Position numbers and translations under genes: made by a program. This document shows, in pieces, positions 1 through 9,538 of a stretch of DNA of 35,652 bases (positions are counted from its first letter, which is position 1; each line of letters begins with the position of its first letter). The DNA is from an uncultured Bacteroidota bacterium (GTDB lineage: Bacteria > Bacteroidota > Bacteroidia > Chitinophagales > LD1): assembly GCA_903917755.1 (NCBI GenBank), contig CAIXBT010000092.1, positions 1 to 35,652 on the forward strand, in the 5' to 3' direction. The notes under the pieces are model-generated. The model saw nothing but the letters and a program-made list of their open reading frames with translations. It ran no database searches and was not told the origin of the DNA.

Positions 1-1357
1 CCCCGCCAAATGGGGTCCTCAGATCACGTAGCAACCAGCAATTGACCCAGACGATGCCTGCCTCTATCTTTTCAGCTACGCGGTGGGCACGTTTCAGGTC
101 ATTGGTCCAGATGGATGATGCAAGACCATATTTCACTGAGTTTGCCATGGTCAGTACCTCATCTTCAGTATCAAAAGGAGTAAGTGTGACTACAGGGCCG
201 AATATTTCTTCCTGATTGGTGCGGCAGAGATAGTCGAGGCCTTCTATCACAGTTGGTTCGATGAAGTATCCTTCTGCGCATCTGCCAGCCAATTTTACTT
301 CATTACCTCCAGTGAGGATGGCGCCTCCTTCGTCCTTTGCCAGTTTGATGTAGGACAGTATCTTCTGCTGATGTATGAGTGAGACAATAGCTCCGAGATT
401 AGTGTCATCATTATTCGGGTCACCGACCTTCAGTGCTTTTACCTTTTCTACGAATGAATTTTTGAATTTATCATAGAGGCTTCGCTCTATAAAGATCCGA
501 GAACCACAGAGACAGATCTCTCCCTGATTGCTGAAGGCAGAATTTACTACCTGTTTAATAGTATCATCAAAATCACAATCTGCGAATACAATAGTAGGGT
601 TCTTGCCTCCTAGTTCGAGCGATAGTTTCTTGAACATGGGTGCGGCAGTAGCAGCGATCCGTTTACCGGTTTCCGTGCCACCGGTGAATGATATTGCTTT
701 GATCTCGGGATGTTCGACTATGGACTGACCAACTTTGCCACCCAGGCCGTGAACGATATTCAAAACTCCTTTCGTAAGCCCGGCTTCTATACATACCTGA
801 GATAGTAAATAAGACGTATATGGCGTGATCTCACTTGGCTTAGCTACGACACAATTTCCTGTGGCGAGAGCAGGTGCTATCTTCCAGGTGAAAAGATAAA
901 TGGGCAGGTTCCAGGGCGAAATACAGCCAACGATACCGATTGGCTGACGAAGAGTATAATTAACACCTATGCCGGGCATTTGGTGGGACTCTGATGCGAA
1001 ATGCTGCAGAGCTGATGCATAGAAACGAAAATTTGAAATAGCACGTGGAATGTCCATTGCTCGCGCAAGTTTGAGTGTCTTGCCATTGTCTCTGGACTCG
1101 GCTACAACGAATTCTTCCATTCGTTTCTCGATACCATCAGCGATCTTCAATAGGAGCAACATCCTTTCTTCCAGTGGCATTTTGCTCCATGCGGGGAATG
1201 CTGATTTGGCAGCTCTGACAGCCTGTGCTACATCACTCTCGTCTGAGTCGGGTATAAGTGAATAGACCTTGCCGGTAGCCGGTTCATAGTTGTTTAGCCA
1301 TTGATCAGCATTGGGCTTTTGTAGTCGACCGTCAATATAGTTTAGTATTTGTTCCAT
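1..1357 (-). CDS. Aldehyde dehydrogenase, 2-aminomuconate/2-hydroxymuconate semialdehyde type, C-terminus cut off by window edge
   Basis: This ORF is missing from the supplied track because its stop lies outside the window. I read it on the minus strand from the ATG at 1357 (MEQILNYIDG) through 452 codons. It is an NAD(P)+-dependent aldehyde dehydrogenase. Visible motifs are the SPWNLP segment near residue 147, the FTGGTETG coenzyme-binding turn near 224, the general-base glutamate in LELGGK (about E248), and the catalytic cysteine in GEICLCGSR (about C282). GEICLC is typical of the ALDH8A1/AmnC/XylG branch, which oxidises 2-aminomuconic or 2-hydroxymuconic semialdehydes in tryptophan/kynurenine or aromatic degradation. 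The exact substrate is an inference. The usual length is about 485 residues, so only about 30 are missing. The adjacent acyl-CoA ligase starts a separate transcript and does not support a shared pathway. Confidence 0.88.
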   Translation of the reverse strand, partial: MEQILNYIDGRLQKPNADQWLNNYEPATGKVYSLIPDSDESDVAQAVRAAKSAFPAWSKMPLEERMLLLLKIADGIEKRMEEFVVAESRDNGKTLKLARAMDIPRAISNFRFYASALQHFASESHQMPGIGVNYTLRQPIGIVGCISPWNLPIYLFTWKIAPALATGNCVVAKPSEITPYTSYLLSQVCIEAGLTKGVLNIVHGLGGKVGQSIVEHPEIKAISFTGGTETGKRIAATAAPMFKKLSLELGGKNPTIVFADCDFDDTIKQVVNSAFSNQGEICLCGSRIFIERSLYDKFKNSFVEKVKALKVGDPNNDDTNLGAIVSLIHQQKILSYIKLAKDEGGAILTGGNEVKLAGRCAEGYFIEPTVIEGLDYLCRTNQEEIFGPVVTLTPFDTEDEVLTMANSVKYGLASSIWTNDLKRAHRVAEKIEAGIVWVNCWLLRDLRTPFGG

Positions 1358-1469
1358 TCTAGTTTAGGCTATTGTCAATAATGCAAATTATGTACAAATG
1401 CTAAAGAAACAAAATGCAGATAAGTATTTGCAAGTTATGATAGATGCGAGACTGAAAATACAAAGTATC

Positions 1470-3278
1470 TTAAATCTCCTTGACGCCGCTATAGAGACTA
1501 TCGATCTGATCTTTATATTTTTCCATCACCACCTTACGTTTTACTTTAGTGGTAGGAGTCAGCTCACCACCTTCTATTGTCCATTCATTAGGCAGGAGTT
1601 CGAATTTTTTGATCGTTTCCCAGTTTCCGAAACTTTTATTTTTTGCATCGATCTCTGTCTGCAGCATTTTTTTGACCTCTACAGACTTCACTATTTCTTC
1701 ATTAGTACCGACTGAAACATTATGTGATTTGCACCAATCTTTTAGATTAGGGAAGTTTGGAACTATCAGGGCAGTGACATAATTGCGATTTTCGCCTATC
1801 ACCAGCATCTGCTCAATGTATGGGATCTCTTTCATCTTGCTCTCAAGAGAGAGAGGTGCAACGTATTTGCCTCCAGAGGTTTTAAATATTTCTTTCACAC
1901 GGTCCGTGATCTGGATATAATTTTGGCCTTTGTATGCCAGAAACTTTCCTACATCTCCTGTATAAAGCCAGCCATCTTTGATAGTTTGTGCGGTTATGTC
2001 AGGACGTTTGTAGTATCCCATCATCACGTTAGGGCCTTTGCAGAGGATCTCGCCTTCACCTTCGCCCATCCCTTCGCGATAATCCAATCGTACTTCCACA
2101 CCCGCTATCACCGGGCCAACTGTTCCGAATTTATTGCGCTCTTTGTCGAATAGATTGACTGAAATGACCGGGGAAGATTCAGTCTGGCCATATCCCTCAC
2201 TAATGATAATCCCTGCAGCAGTAAAGACCCTTGCCAGCTTCGGATTGAGTTTAGCAGCACCAGTACAAATACCCTTTACATTGCCACCGAGTGCATCGCG
2301 CCACTTTGAGAAGATCAGTTTGTCATAGACGTTTTTGTACAGGAAATTATCAATGATGCCATAGTTTTTGTTTATATCATATTCGCCCGCAAACTTCAAT
2401 GCTGCACCATATATGATCTTCTTGATACCATCCAGATTGGCTGAAGCCGCTTCAAGTTTCATATACACCTTCTCAAGCAATCGAGGAACAGATGTAAAGA
2501 AATCGGGTTTTACTTCTTTGAGATTATCAGCTATTAATTCGAGGCTTTCGGCATAGTAAATTGATACTCCATTTGCGATATATACAAAGACTACCATTCG
2601 CTCAAAAATATGGCACAAAGGCAAAAAGCTTAGCACTCTCATGGTGGAATCAAGCGGTAGAATAGGTTTAACGGCTTTGATGTTGCTTACCACGTTATTA
2701 TGTGAAAGCATTACCCCTTTAGGATTGCCGGTGGTACCTGATGTATAGATGATCGTAGCGAGTTGTTCTGGTTTGACAGCGGCCTTCCATTTTTCGAGTT
2801 CTGCGGTCTCAATGTCATTGCCTGTCAATAGGAAATCATCGAAATGTTTACAGCCATCTACATTCTCAAAACTATATATGTCAATGAGAGTGGGAGTAGA
2901 ACTTTTGATGTTGTTTATCTTCTGAAATAAACCACTATCTCCTACGAATGCAAATTTGATCTCTGCATCGTTAAAAATAAAATGATACTCCTCCTCGCTG
3001 ATGGTAGGGTAGATCGGCACAAGTACTGCGCCGGTCTGCAGTACACCCAGATCGAGCATATTCCACTCGGGCCTGTTGGATGATACGACAGCGATCTTGT
3101 CATCGGGCTTCACACCCAGCTTAATAAGGGCCTTGCTTACCTTGTTGACATTTTCAATAATATCAGCAGTGGAGAATTTTTGCCATACGCCATTCAGTTT
3201 TCTGCAAAAAGCATCATGTTGAGGAAATTGTGCCTGCTGATAATAGATCAGGTCAAATAATCTGGTGTAATCGTTCAT
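1470..3278 (-). CDS. Long-chain fatty acid-CoA ligase (AMP-forming)
   Basis: A 602-residue member of the ANL superfamily that activates fatty acids to acyl-AMP and then acyl-CoA, probably at the inner face of the membrane, for beta-oxidation or phospholipid synthesis. The P-loop-like A3 motif YTSGTTGNPKG lies near residue 175. The A5 motif GYGQTESSP lies near 360 and the A7 motif GWLYTGD near 430. The DRVKEIFKTSGGKYVAP hinge and A8 region follows at about 455-475. Full length is near 600, as expected for the FAA1/FadD15-like long-chain branch common in Bacteroidota, which differs from the E. coli FadD branch. The start ATG gives an N-terminus without signal peptide. The neighbours on both sides are separated by more than 100 bases, so it is probably a single-gene transcript. 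Chain-length specificity cannot be read from the sequence. Confidence 0.92.
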   Translation of the reverse strand: MNDYTRLFDLIYYQQAQFPQHDAFCRKLNGVWQKFSTADIIENVNKVSKALIKLGVKPDDKIAVVSSNRPEWNMLDLGVLQTGAVLVPIYPTISEEEYHFIFNDAEIKFAFVGDSGLFQKINNIKSSTPTLIDIYSFENVDGCKHFDDFLLTGNDIETAELEKWKAAVKPEQLATIIYTSGTTGNPKGVMLSHNNVVSNIKAVKPILPLDSTMRVLSFLPLCHIFERMVVFVYIANGVSIYYAESLELIADNLKEVKPDFFTSVPRLLEKVYMKLEAASANLDGIKKIIYGAALKFAGEYDINKNYGIIDNFLYKNVYDKLIFSKWRDALGGNVKGICTGAAKLNPKLARVFTAAGIIISEGYGQTESSPVISVNLFDKERNKFGTVGPVIAGVEVRLDYREGMGEGEGEILCKGPNVMMGYYKRPDITAQTIKDGWLYTGDVGKFLAYKGQNYIQITDRVKEIFKTSGGKYVAPLSLESKMKEIPYIEQMLVIGENRNYVTALIVPNFPNLKDWCKSHNVSVGTNEEIVKSVEVKKMLQTEIDAKNKSFGNWETIKKFELLPNEWTIEGGELTPTTKVKRKVVMEKYKDQIDSLYSGVKEI

Positions 3279-3425
3279 CTGATATGCAATATTTTTGAGG
3301 AGCGTAAATATAAAAGAAAAATCGAACGAGGTTAGAAAACATCAATAAACAGCCAAGATCAGCGGATAAGAGCCATCATGGTGTATTAGGGTGTGCTTAA
3401 AATAGCAACAAACAAGTTTTTCTTA

Positions 3426-5426
3426 TTATTTAAAAAGGTAGCCATTAAATTTGAGTTTTATTTTGCGGGTCTTGAGTTTTTTGCTGACCATTTTGCCAGT
3501 GGTGTAGATAATATAAGAATGCTTATAATAAGAATATGGCGGGGCCCGGTGGAAAGCAATAGCATCCGTCTTTGAATGTCGAGTTTCTGATAGCCTGTGT
3601 GGTGGTTTTATTGCTACGATCATATCAGTGGTATCTTTTCCTACTTTAAATATCTGTACCCTTTGCGGCTCTGCATGGTCATTTAATTCAAAAGCTTGAA
3701 TCATCCCGGACATGCTGTCCGCGTCTCCTGCCAAAAGATAATATGGCCCACTCTCTACATTCAATACCTCAAAAATATTGTAATGCTTTAAATGGTTTAT
3801 CACGTTAGTCCTGTGATCGGGGTCGAATGATTCAATTTTTTTCACCCTGATATCTCCCATATAGCTATGCGTCTGCATCACCACATCGTTATATGGGTAG
3901 GCATTTTCTCTCCAAGAGAAGATAACCGCTGAACTATCAGCCCGGAGTACCGAAATGTGTTTCTGACGCAAATACTCAAAGGGGTAGCCAAGAGATCTCC
4001 GAAGCATCAAGGTAAACTCCATATTTTTCAAAAAAACCTCTTCAGCACTTAATTTGGCTACTAAAGATAATGCCCCCATCGAATCAGCTAAACTGCAAAG
4101 CACTGCCTCGATCTCAGGCATAGATTTTGTGGTGTCTATCTTCAGCCAGTATGGAGGGGGTTTGACCAATAAGGTATCGCTGAAGTCAGGCAGCCGTAGA
4201 TGCGCGAGGTGTCGTTTGGGTCTGATGAGTTCCTGTTCGTAGATGGTATTGAAGAGATTTTTGAAAAATGGATAACCTATCTGATCGTATTCGTAGACAC
4301 CATCATTCAGTATTCCATCGGCATTGAGATACATGGCGCAGGAGAGAAAGAATTCGATCTTATTCAATGTATCCACTACATAGCTGCAGTCGGTCATAAA
4401 TCCATACGCCTGCCCGACCTTATTGAAGATGCGGATATTGTCGGGCATGATGTATGAGGTGGTATCATTACCCATAAAATACTTCATGTACCTGTCGGGA
4501 TAATGCACAGAGTCGAGTTTGGGATAGGCAGACTCTCGAGGGAACATGCCCATACATTTGTAGAGATACTGATAGTCACGGCGGGTGAGGTTGAGTTTTT
4601 CGGCGGGTTGCTGAGTCTCGGGCAGCATCACTTTGGTCAGAAATTTATGCAGATCGCTGAGTGCGATGTAATTGGCAAAGCGAAAATCTTTGGGCTGATT
4701 GATGAGCTGATCTGCGGCGCCAAGATAGCCTATGCCGACCTGCGGATCCAAGTCGCGATTGTAAAATTGCCGACGCTCATTATTGACACAGGGCTGATAA
4801 TATTTGAGCTGATGGGTATGGCGATCGAAGAGTGAGAGAGGATCGCAAAATCTGTTGGCATTAGTATCGCAAGCAGCGAAACGATTGCTGATCACCGCAG
4901 ATTTAATGCCGATCTGATGCAAGCGATCCTGAAAATACTGTTGGCCGAGAAAATCGTATACGGGATTGAAAGCCCTGTTATTGCTCAGCATGAGCATCTC
5001 TTTGATATAATGACCGAGGCATGAGTAGGGAGTGCCGAGCATCATGCTCTGCGGGTTCAGCTCTGTGCAGCCTATACTATCGACACCCAGAGAGTCTAGC
5101 ATATCCACTCTGTAAGAAGCAAGGTTATTCAACTTCTCAAGTGTCAGTGCACAGGCTGGCAGCTTGACCATGCTGGCGCAGTAATAGTAGTATTTATCGG
5201 CGTCGTAACTGTATGTGGTAAGATGCGGAAAATTGTTTGAGTCTCTGTCTATACGTGTATATATTATCTGAAGGCGATAGTCAGCTTTATGCTGAATGAT
5301 AGAATCAAAAGAGGAAGCCTGTCTGGCAAAAGTACTGTCAAACGAAAATGCCTGCCCATGTACATGGGCGAAAGAGGCCAAAATGACCAACAGTAAAATC
5401 ATATGTAGTTTGCAGGTGTTCACCAT
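3426..5426 (-). CDS. Secreted class A beta-lactamase-like serine hydrolase with long C-terminal extension
   Basis: The track ORF begins at 5486, but the internal ATG at 5426 gives a good signal peptide (MVNTCKLHMILLLVILASF, cleavage near HGQ), so I use that start (666 residues). Three serine beta-lactamase/DD-peptidase motifs are visible in order: SMVK (SxxK, about S85), SNN (SDN equivalent, about 148) and NKVGQAYG (KTG equivalent, about 336). This order fits the Beta-lactamase2 class A enzyme family, but the serine-to-KTG span is longer than in true TEM-type enzymes. About 300 residues follow the hydrolase domain, with a region around 500-620 that I do not recognise. The protein probably acts in the periplasm or outside the cell on peptidoglycan or other amide/ester substrates. 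I would not call it an antibiotic-resistance gene. It is divergent from the TonB receptor gene. Confidence 0.72.
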   Translation of the reverse strand: MVNTCKLHMILLLVILASFAHVHGQAFSFDSTFARQASSFDSIIQHKADYRLQIIYTRIDRDSNNFPHLTTYSYDADKYYYYCASMVKLPACALTLEKLNNLASYRVDMLDSLGVDSIGCTELNPQSMMLGTPYSCLGHYIKEMLMLSNNRAFNPVYDFLGQQYFQDRLHQIGIKSAVISNRFAACDTNANRFCDPLSLFDRHTHQLKYYQPCVNNERRQFYNRDLDPQVGIGYLGAADQLINQPKDFRFANYIALSDLHKFLTKVMLPETQQPAEKLNLTRRDYQYLYKCMGMFPRESAYPKLDSVHYPDRYMKYFMGNDTTSYIMPDNIRIFNKVGQAYGFMTDCSYVVDTLNKIEFFLSCAMYLNADGILNDGVYEYDQIGYPFFKNLFNTIYEQELIRPKRHLAHLRLPDFSDTLLVKPPPYWLKIDTTKSMPEIEAVLCSLADSMGALSLVAKLSAEEVFLKNMEFTLMLRRSLGYPFEYLRQKHISVLRADSSAVIFSWRENAYPYNDVVMQTHSYMGDIRVKKIESFDPDHRTNVINHLKHYNIFEVLNVESGPYYLLAGDADSMSGMIQAFELNDHAEPQRVQIFKVGKDTTDMIVAIKPPHRLSETRHSKTDAIAFHRAPPYSYYKHSYIIYTTGKMVSKKLKTRKIKLKFNGYLFK

Positions 5427-5459
5427 ATCTAAGAAACGAAAAAAGGAGAATTTATATCC

Positions 5460-5467
5460 TATCTTTG
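5460..5467 (+). promoter_or_regulatory. Bacteroidota -7 promoter element (TATCTTTG)
   Basis: TATCTTTG matches TAnnTTTG exactly. It lies about 112 bases before the chosen ATG of the TonB receptor. No convincing TTTG -33 box is seen at the expected distance. Its position argues against translation from the longer ORF start at 5465, which would sit inside the promoter. Confidence 0.5.
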
Positions 5468-5578
5468 GAAACAATAAATCCCACATTTCACCGTTTCGTG
5501 GGCGATTTCAGCCTTTTTACAAAAATTTTATTCTTCAAGACAAAACAAATAAGCTTATTTGTGTTTATACTACCTACT

Positions 5579-7921
5579 ATGCGTTTTATAAAACTTTTTA
5601 TTCCGGTCATTGTCATCTTTGCATCTACACACTTGTTTTCTCAAAGCAAGTATACGATCAGTGGTGCCGTGCGTGATGGCAAAACTGGTGAGGAACTGAT
5701 AGGTGCTACAGTGTCGGTCAAGGAAATTCCAAACACGGGAGCTTCGACTAACGCTTATGGTTTCTACTCACTCACCGTGCCAGCCGGCAAATACACACTT
5801 CAGGTGCATTATGTTGGCTACACTGAATATACACAGGTACTCAATCTGGACTCAAGCAGACGTATCAATATTAATCTCATGCCTGTATCTGTTGAAATGA
5901 AACAGGTAGAAGTTTCTGCCCGCAGAGCTGACGAAAATGTCAAACAGGCACAAATGAGTGCTACAAAACTTGATATTTCCGAGCTGGCAAAGATACCTGT
6001 TATTTTCGGCGAAAAGGATATTCTGAAAACGATACAGCTTCTACCAGGTGTCAAATCTGCCGGAGAGGGTAACAGCGGATTTTATGTAAGAGGAGGCAAC
6101 TCTGACCAGAACCTGATACTCCTTGATGAGGCGATGGTCTACAATGCATCGCATCTACTGGGTTTCTTCTCCACTTTCAATAATGATGCACTCAAAGATG
6201 CTACGCTTTTCAAAGGAAATATGCCTGCAGAGTATGGTGGCAAATTGTCGTCTGTTTTGGATATTAAAATGAAAGATGGTAATGATAAGACCTATTCGGT
6301 AGGTGGTGGTTTAGGACTCATCGCCTCCCGGTTATATGTGGAGGGGCCGATAGTGCCAGACAAAGGTTCATTCATCATTACTGCTCGCCGCACCTATGCT
6401 GATCTTTTTCTCAAGCTGAGTAAGGATACTAATCTCAACAGAAATGTTTTGTATTTCTATGATATCAATGCAAAGGCCAGTTATCGTCTGGGCAAAAAAG
6501 ACAGAATATTCGCATCAGGATATTTCGGTCGCGATAAATTCGGACTAGGGTCTACCTTTGGGATAGATTATGGCAATGCTACCGGTACATTCCGGTGGAA
6601 CCATATTATCAACGATCGTCTATTCTCAAATCTTTCTTTTATCTATAATGACTTTTCATGGAAGATCACAATAAGTAACAATGGTCTGGATGTCAATATC
6701 AGCTCTATTATACAGGATTATGGGTTGAAAGAGGACCTCGAATATTATCTCGATACACGCAACAAAATTAAATACGGGGCGCAAACTACATTCAAGTCAG
6801 TGGTGCCCGGGCAGATAAATTCAAATACACCAAGCCTGATCAATCCGTTTTCGATCACACATAGCTATGGATGGGAAAGTGCTATCTACGCTCAGCATGA
6901 AGTGACACTCCGGAATAAAGTCAATATCAATTATGGTTTGAGAATTTCCGCATTCAGTATGGCAGGTCCCGGCAAAGAATTTTTCTTTAATCCAAATCAT
7001 ACCGATACGGTCAATATGCGATTGGGTCAAATTGGTAAAACTTATATAAATCCTGAACCAAGGTTCTCACTGAGTTATAATTTCGTTAAAGATATGTCGT
7101 TCAAGGCCGCTTATTCACGCAATACTCAAAATATACATCTCCTTTCAAATACTACTACCAGCAGCCCTACAGACAGGTGGATCATGACGAGCAATAACAT
7201 TCGCCCGGAAATAGCAGATCAGGTGTCGGTCGGATATTTTTACAACTTCCTCAATAATATGTTTGAGATGAGCATAGAGGGATACTACAAATGGATGCAA
7301 AACCAGATAGACTACAAAAACGGTGCATCGCTCATAGCCAATGAGACAGTGGAGTCTCAATTGCTCTATGGAAATGGTCGTGCTTATGGAGGTGAATTGT
7401 TTTTGAAAAAACGCGCAGGTAAACTGACAGGATGGGTCAGCTATACATTGTCACGTACAGAAAGAAAATTTGATTCTATCAATAATAATAGCTGGTATCC
7501 TGCTAGATATGACCGTACACATGATGTGTCTTTGGTCCTCATGTGGGATGTGACACCTCGCATCAATCTGGCCGCTACCTGGGTATACAGTACCGGCAAT
7601 GCGGTGACCTATGCTGCAGGAAAGTATTTCATGAACGGGACCTGGGTATCTTATTACGCCCCGAGAAATTCCGATCGGTTCCCGCCATATCACCGGCTGG
7701 ATATAGGAGCGACATTTGTGTTAAAAAAAAGAAAGATGTGGGAGCATGACCTGAATATCTCGATCTATAATGTGTATGCACGGCAGAACGCTTACCAGAT
7801 CACATTCAAGACGGATGTGAATAATCAGTCCATTACGCAGCAGTTGTCATTGTTTAAGATCGTACCATCGATCACCTACAATTTCAAATTTACTTATGTA
7901 AAGAAAACTAAAACCAAGTAA
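5579..7921 (+). CDS. TonB-dependent receptor with carboxypeptidase-like regulatory N-terminal domain
   Basis: I start at the ATG at 5579 (residue 39 of the track ORF), which gives the signal peptide MRFIKLFIPVIVIFASTHLFS and a 780-residue protein. The mature N-terminus (YTISGAVRDGKTGEELIGAT, about 23-105) is a CarboxypepD_reg-like beta-sandwich. A TonB plug domain follows, with KTIQLLPGV, GFYVRGGNSDQNLILLDE and AEYGGKLSSVLDI at about 160-250. The rest has alternating aromatic strands of a 22-stranded outer-membrane barrel. Such receptors import ligands using energy from TonB-ExbBD. The gene is followed after 4 bases by a DUF4249 lipoprotein, the usual partner of this receptor subgroup in Bacteroidota. 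It is not a SusC with SusD partner. The ligand (metal chelate, peptide or other) cannot be read. Confidence 0.9.
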   Translation: MRFIKLFIPVIVIFASTHLFSQSKYTISGAVRDGKTGEELIGATVSVKEIPNTGASTNAYGFYSLTVPAGKYTLQVHYVGYTEYTQVLNLDSSRRININLMPVSVEMKQVEVSARRADENVKQAQMSATKLDISELAKIPVIFGEKDILKTIQLLPGVKSAGEGNSGFYVRGGNSDQNLILLDEAMVYNASHLLGFFSTFNNDALKDATLFKGNMPAEYGGKLSSVLDIKMKDGNDKTYSVGGGLGLIASRLYVEGPIVPDKGSFIITARRTYADLFLKLSKDTNLNRNVLYFYDINAKASYRLGKKDRIFASGYFGRDKFGLGSTFGIDYGNATGTFRWNHIINDRLFSNLSFIYNDFSWKITISNNGLDVNISSIIQDYGLKEDLEYYLDTRNKIKYGAQTTFKSVVPGQINSNTPSLINPFSITHSYGWESAIYAQHEVTLRNKVNINYGLRISAFSMAGPGKEFFFNPNHTDTVNMRLGQIGKTYINPEPRFSLSYNFVKDMSFKAAYSRNTQNIHLLSNTTTSSPTDRWIMTSNNIRPEIADQVSVGYFYNFLNNMFEMSIEGYYKWMQNQIDYKNGASLIANETVESQLLYGNGRAYGGELFLKKRAGKLTGWVSYTLSRTERKFDSINNNSWYPARYDRTHDVSLVLMWDVTPRINLAATWVYSTGNAVTYAAGKYFMNGTWVSYYAPRNSDRFPPYHRLDIGATFVLKKRKMWEHDLNISIYNVYARQNAYQITFKTDVNNQSITQQLSLFKIVPSITYNFKFTYVKKTKTK

Positions 7922-7925
7922 GATC

Positions 7926-8738
7926 ATGAAACGCCTCATCATATTATCACTTATCGCAGCATTGATCGCAGCATCATGTACTAAGAATATACACCTCAAT
8001 CTCCAGAATGCTGCCGGACTACTGGTGATAGAAGGTAATATCAATAATCAACCCGGCCCGTATACAGTTCTCCTTTCTAAGACCGTAACATATTATGACA
8101 GCAATAATTTGATACCAGTGTCAGGTGGCCGAATCACAATATCAGACAATGCCGGAAATAAAGATTCGCTGATCGAGGTAAGCCCCGGTACCTATCATAC
8201 TACATCAATTGTCGGTACAGTGGGTCGCATATATCATCTCAGTGTCAATAGTGGTGGCCAACAATATGACGCATATAGTACCATGAATCCGCCCGTATCT
8301 ATCGATTCAGTCGGTGTTCTTTCCTTTAATTTTTTTGGAAGATCACAGAAGCGCACTTTCATTCAGTTTCAGGACCCTGCAAACGTTGTAAATTATTATA
8401 AAGGCTGTATGTATGTGAACCACATAAAGCAATATAAAGTAAACCCCCTCAATGATAATCTGAATAATGGTATTACGGTACAGGCTTTTCTCAGTACTGA
8501 TAGCGGTTTCAATATACATGATACGCTACAGGCAGAACTTGACGCAATAGATCAGCCAATGTACAATTATTGGAATTCGCTCAATAGTTCTACACTCAGT
8601 TCGCAGACCGCAGCACCATCTAATCCTGTCACCAATATTTCCAATAATGCATTGGGTTATTTCAGCGCCTATTCAGCTACAGTAAGCCATATTATCGTAG
8701 TAGATAGCTTTGGAATAGGGTTTCACAGGATCAATTAA
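7926..8738 (+). CDS. DUF4249-type outer-membrane lipoprotein
   Basis: A 270-residue protein with a lipoprotein signal (MKRLIILSLIAALIAASC, lipid-accepting Cys at 18) followed by an Ig-like beta-rich N-terminal half, including LVIEGNINNQPGPYTVLLSKT. This opening and the position directly behind a TonB-dependent receptor fit DUF4249. These lipoproteins are thought to sit at the outer membrane with the receptor, in a role similar to SusD or a lid, but the function is not established. The 4-base gap implies co-transcription with the receptor. The protein is somewhat shorter than many DUF4249 members, which often exceed 300 residues. Confidence 0.75.
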   Translation: MKRLIILSLIAALIAASCTKNIHLNLQNAAGLLVIEGNINNQPGPYTVLLSKTVTYYDSNNLIPVSGGRITISDNAGNKDSLIEVSPGTYHTTSIVGTVGRIYHLSVNSGGQQYDAYSTMNPPVSIDSVGVLSFNFFGRSQKRTFIQFQDPANVVNYYKGCMYVNHIKQYKVNPLNDNLNNGITVQAFLSTDSGFNIHDTLQAELDAIDQPMYNYWNSLNSSTLSSQTAAPSNPVTNISNNALGYFSAYSATVSHIIVVDSFGIGFHRIN

Positions 8739-8863
8739 TGATGGCCTGTCCGGATTCATATACTTGACTTTCCGATTTCACGAGGCAATCTATGCTGTTT
8801 AAGTCACCTTTTTGTCTCGGTTTTATGACATTCGTCAAGGACTGATAAGAAGAATTAAAAATA

Positions 8864-8894
8864 TTTGTCAAAGACAATATGCTTCGTATCTTTA
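8864..8894 (+). promoter_or_regulatory. Bacteroidota-type promoter (TTTG - N19 - TATCTTTA)
   Basis: TTTG at 8864-8867 and TATCTTTA at 8887-8894 are separated by 19 bases, matching the -33/-7 architecture with one mismatch in the -7 box. The start codon of the small T9SS-sorted protein lies 20 bases downstream. Confidence 0.6.
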
Positions 8895-8914
8895 AAATCT
8901 AAACCCTATTAAGT

Positions 8915-9436
8915 ATGAAAAAACACTTACTCTTTGTTTTTACAGTGGCATTTGTTATTTCTGCTCATGCCCAATCACTATCTCCCACTGTCATAGCATC
9001 AGGAGGGAACTTTTCCTCGGTAGGTGGCACCAGTTTATCTTACACTATAGGTGAGCTCGCAGCGATTCAAACATTTAGCTCAGCAAGTGTCATCCTCACT
9101 CAGGGTTTCCAGCAGCCCAATGACGTACTCAATGGATTACTGGATATAGAAAAAGGTGCAGATGGTTCTTTTAGTGTGTATCCTATTCCTGCACAGACCA
9201 CTCTATGGTATGGATATGAATTTAACGAAGCGGGCAAGGTGGAAGTCAGTATGTTCAATATACTTGGACAAAAGATGGACTATGGTTTTTCGGAAACATA
9301 TGGTTCCGGTAAACTCATTCATAGTTTTGATTGCTCTGCATATGCTTCAGGAAACTATATCCTAAGTGTTAAATTCACTACATCTTCTGGTCATGAAAAA
9401 ATCCTAAGCAAGAAAATCCAACTGATCACTAACTAA
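8915..9436 (+). CDS. Small secreted protein with type IX secretion C-terminal sorting domain
   Basis: A 173-residue protein with signal peptide MKKHLLFVFTVAFVISAHAQ. Residues 21-75 are small and polar with a GELAAIQTF segment often seen in short Bacteroidota T9SS cargo. Residues about 95-173 form a type A sorting domain: FSVYPIPA (variant of VYPNP), VSMFNILGQKM, then ASGNYILSVKF and a basic end KKIQLITN. This domain directs export through the type IX system and is usually removed before surface attachment or release. The remaining passenger is only about 70 residues with no enzyme motif, so its job is unknown. It has its own promoter and is 102 bases ahead of the collagen-like gene. Confidence 0.82.
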   Translation: MKKHLLFVFTVAFVISAHAQSLSPTVIASGGNFSSVGGTSLSYTIGELAAIQTFSSASVILTQGFQQPNDVLNGLLDIEKGADGSFSVYPIPAQTTLWYGYEFNEAGKVEVSMFNILGQKMDYGFSETYGSGKLIHSFDCSAYASGNYILSVKFTTSSGHEKILSKKIQLITN

Positions 9437-9538
9437 ATCGGTTACCCAAATTTTTTAAAAGATTGGTGTTATGGAATAATTCATTGCACCATTTAATATA
9501 GACTCAAATTCAATTTTCAATAAACCCCATTAATAATT

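Noticed and set aside
3426-5426. Antibiotic-resistance beta-lactamase
   Set aside because: Only the general serine-hydrolase motifs are present, spacing is wider than in resistance enzymes, and the length is double.
5465-5578. Longer start for the TonB receptor (818 residues)
   Set aside because: It begins inside the TATCTTTG promoter element and would place 38 residues before a normal signal peptide.
8760-8820. Possible terminator TGACTT ... AAGTCA then CCTTTTTG after the DUF4249 gene
   Set aside because: The stem is only 6 bp with a loop of about 30 bases, too weak to call.
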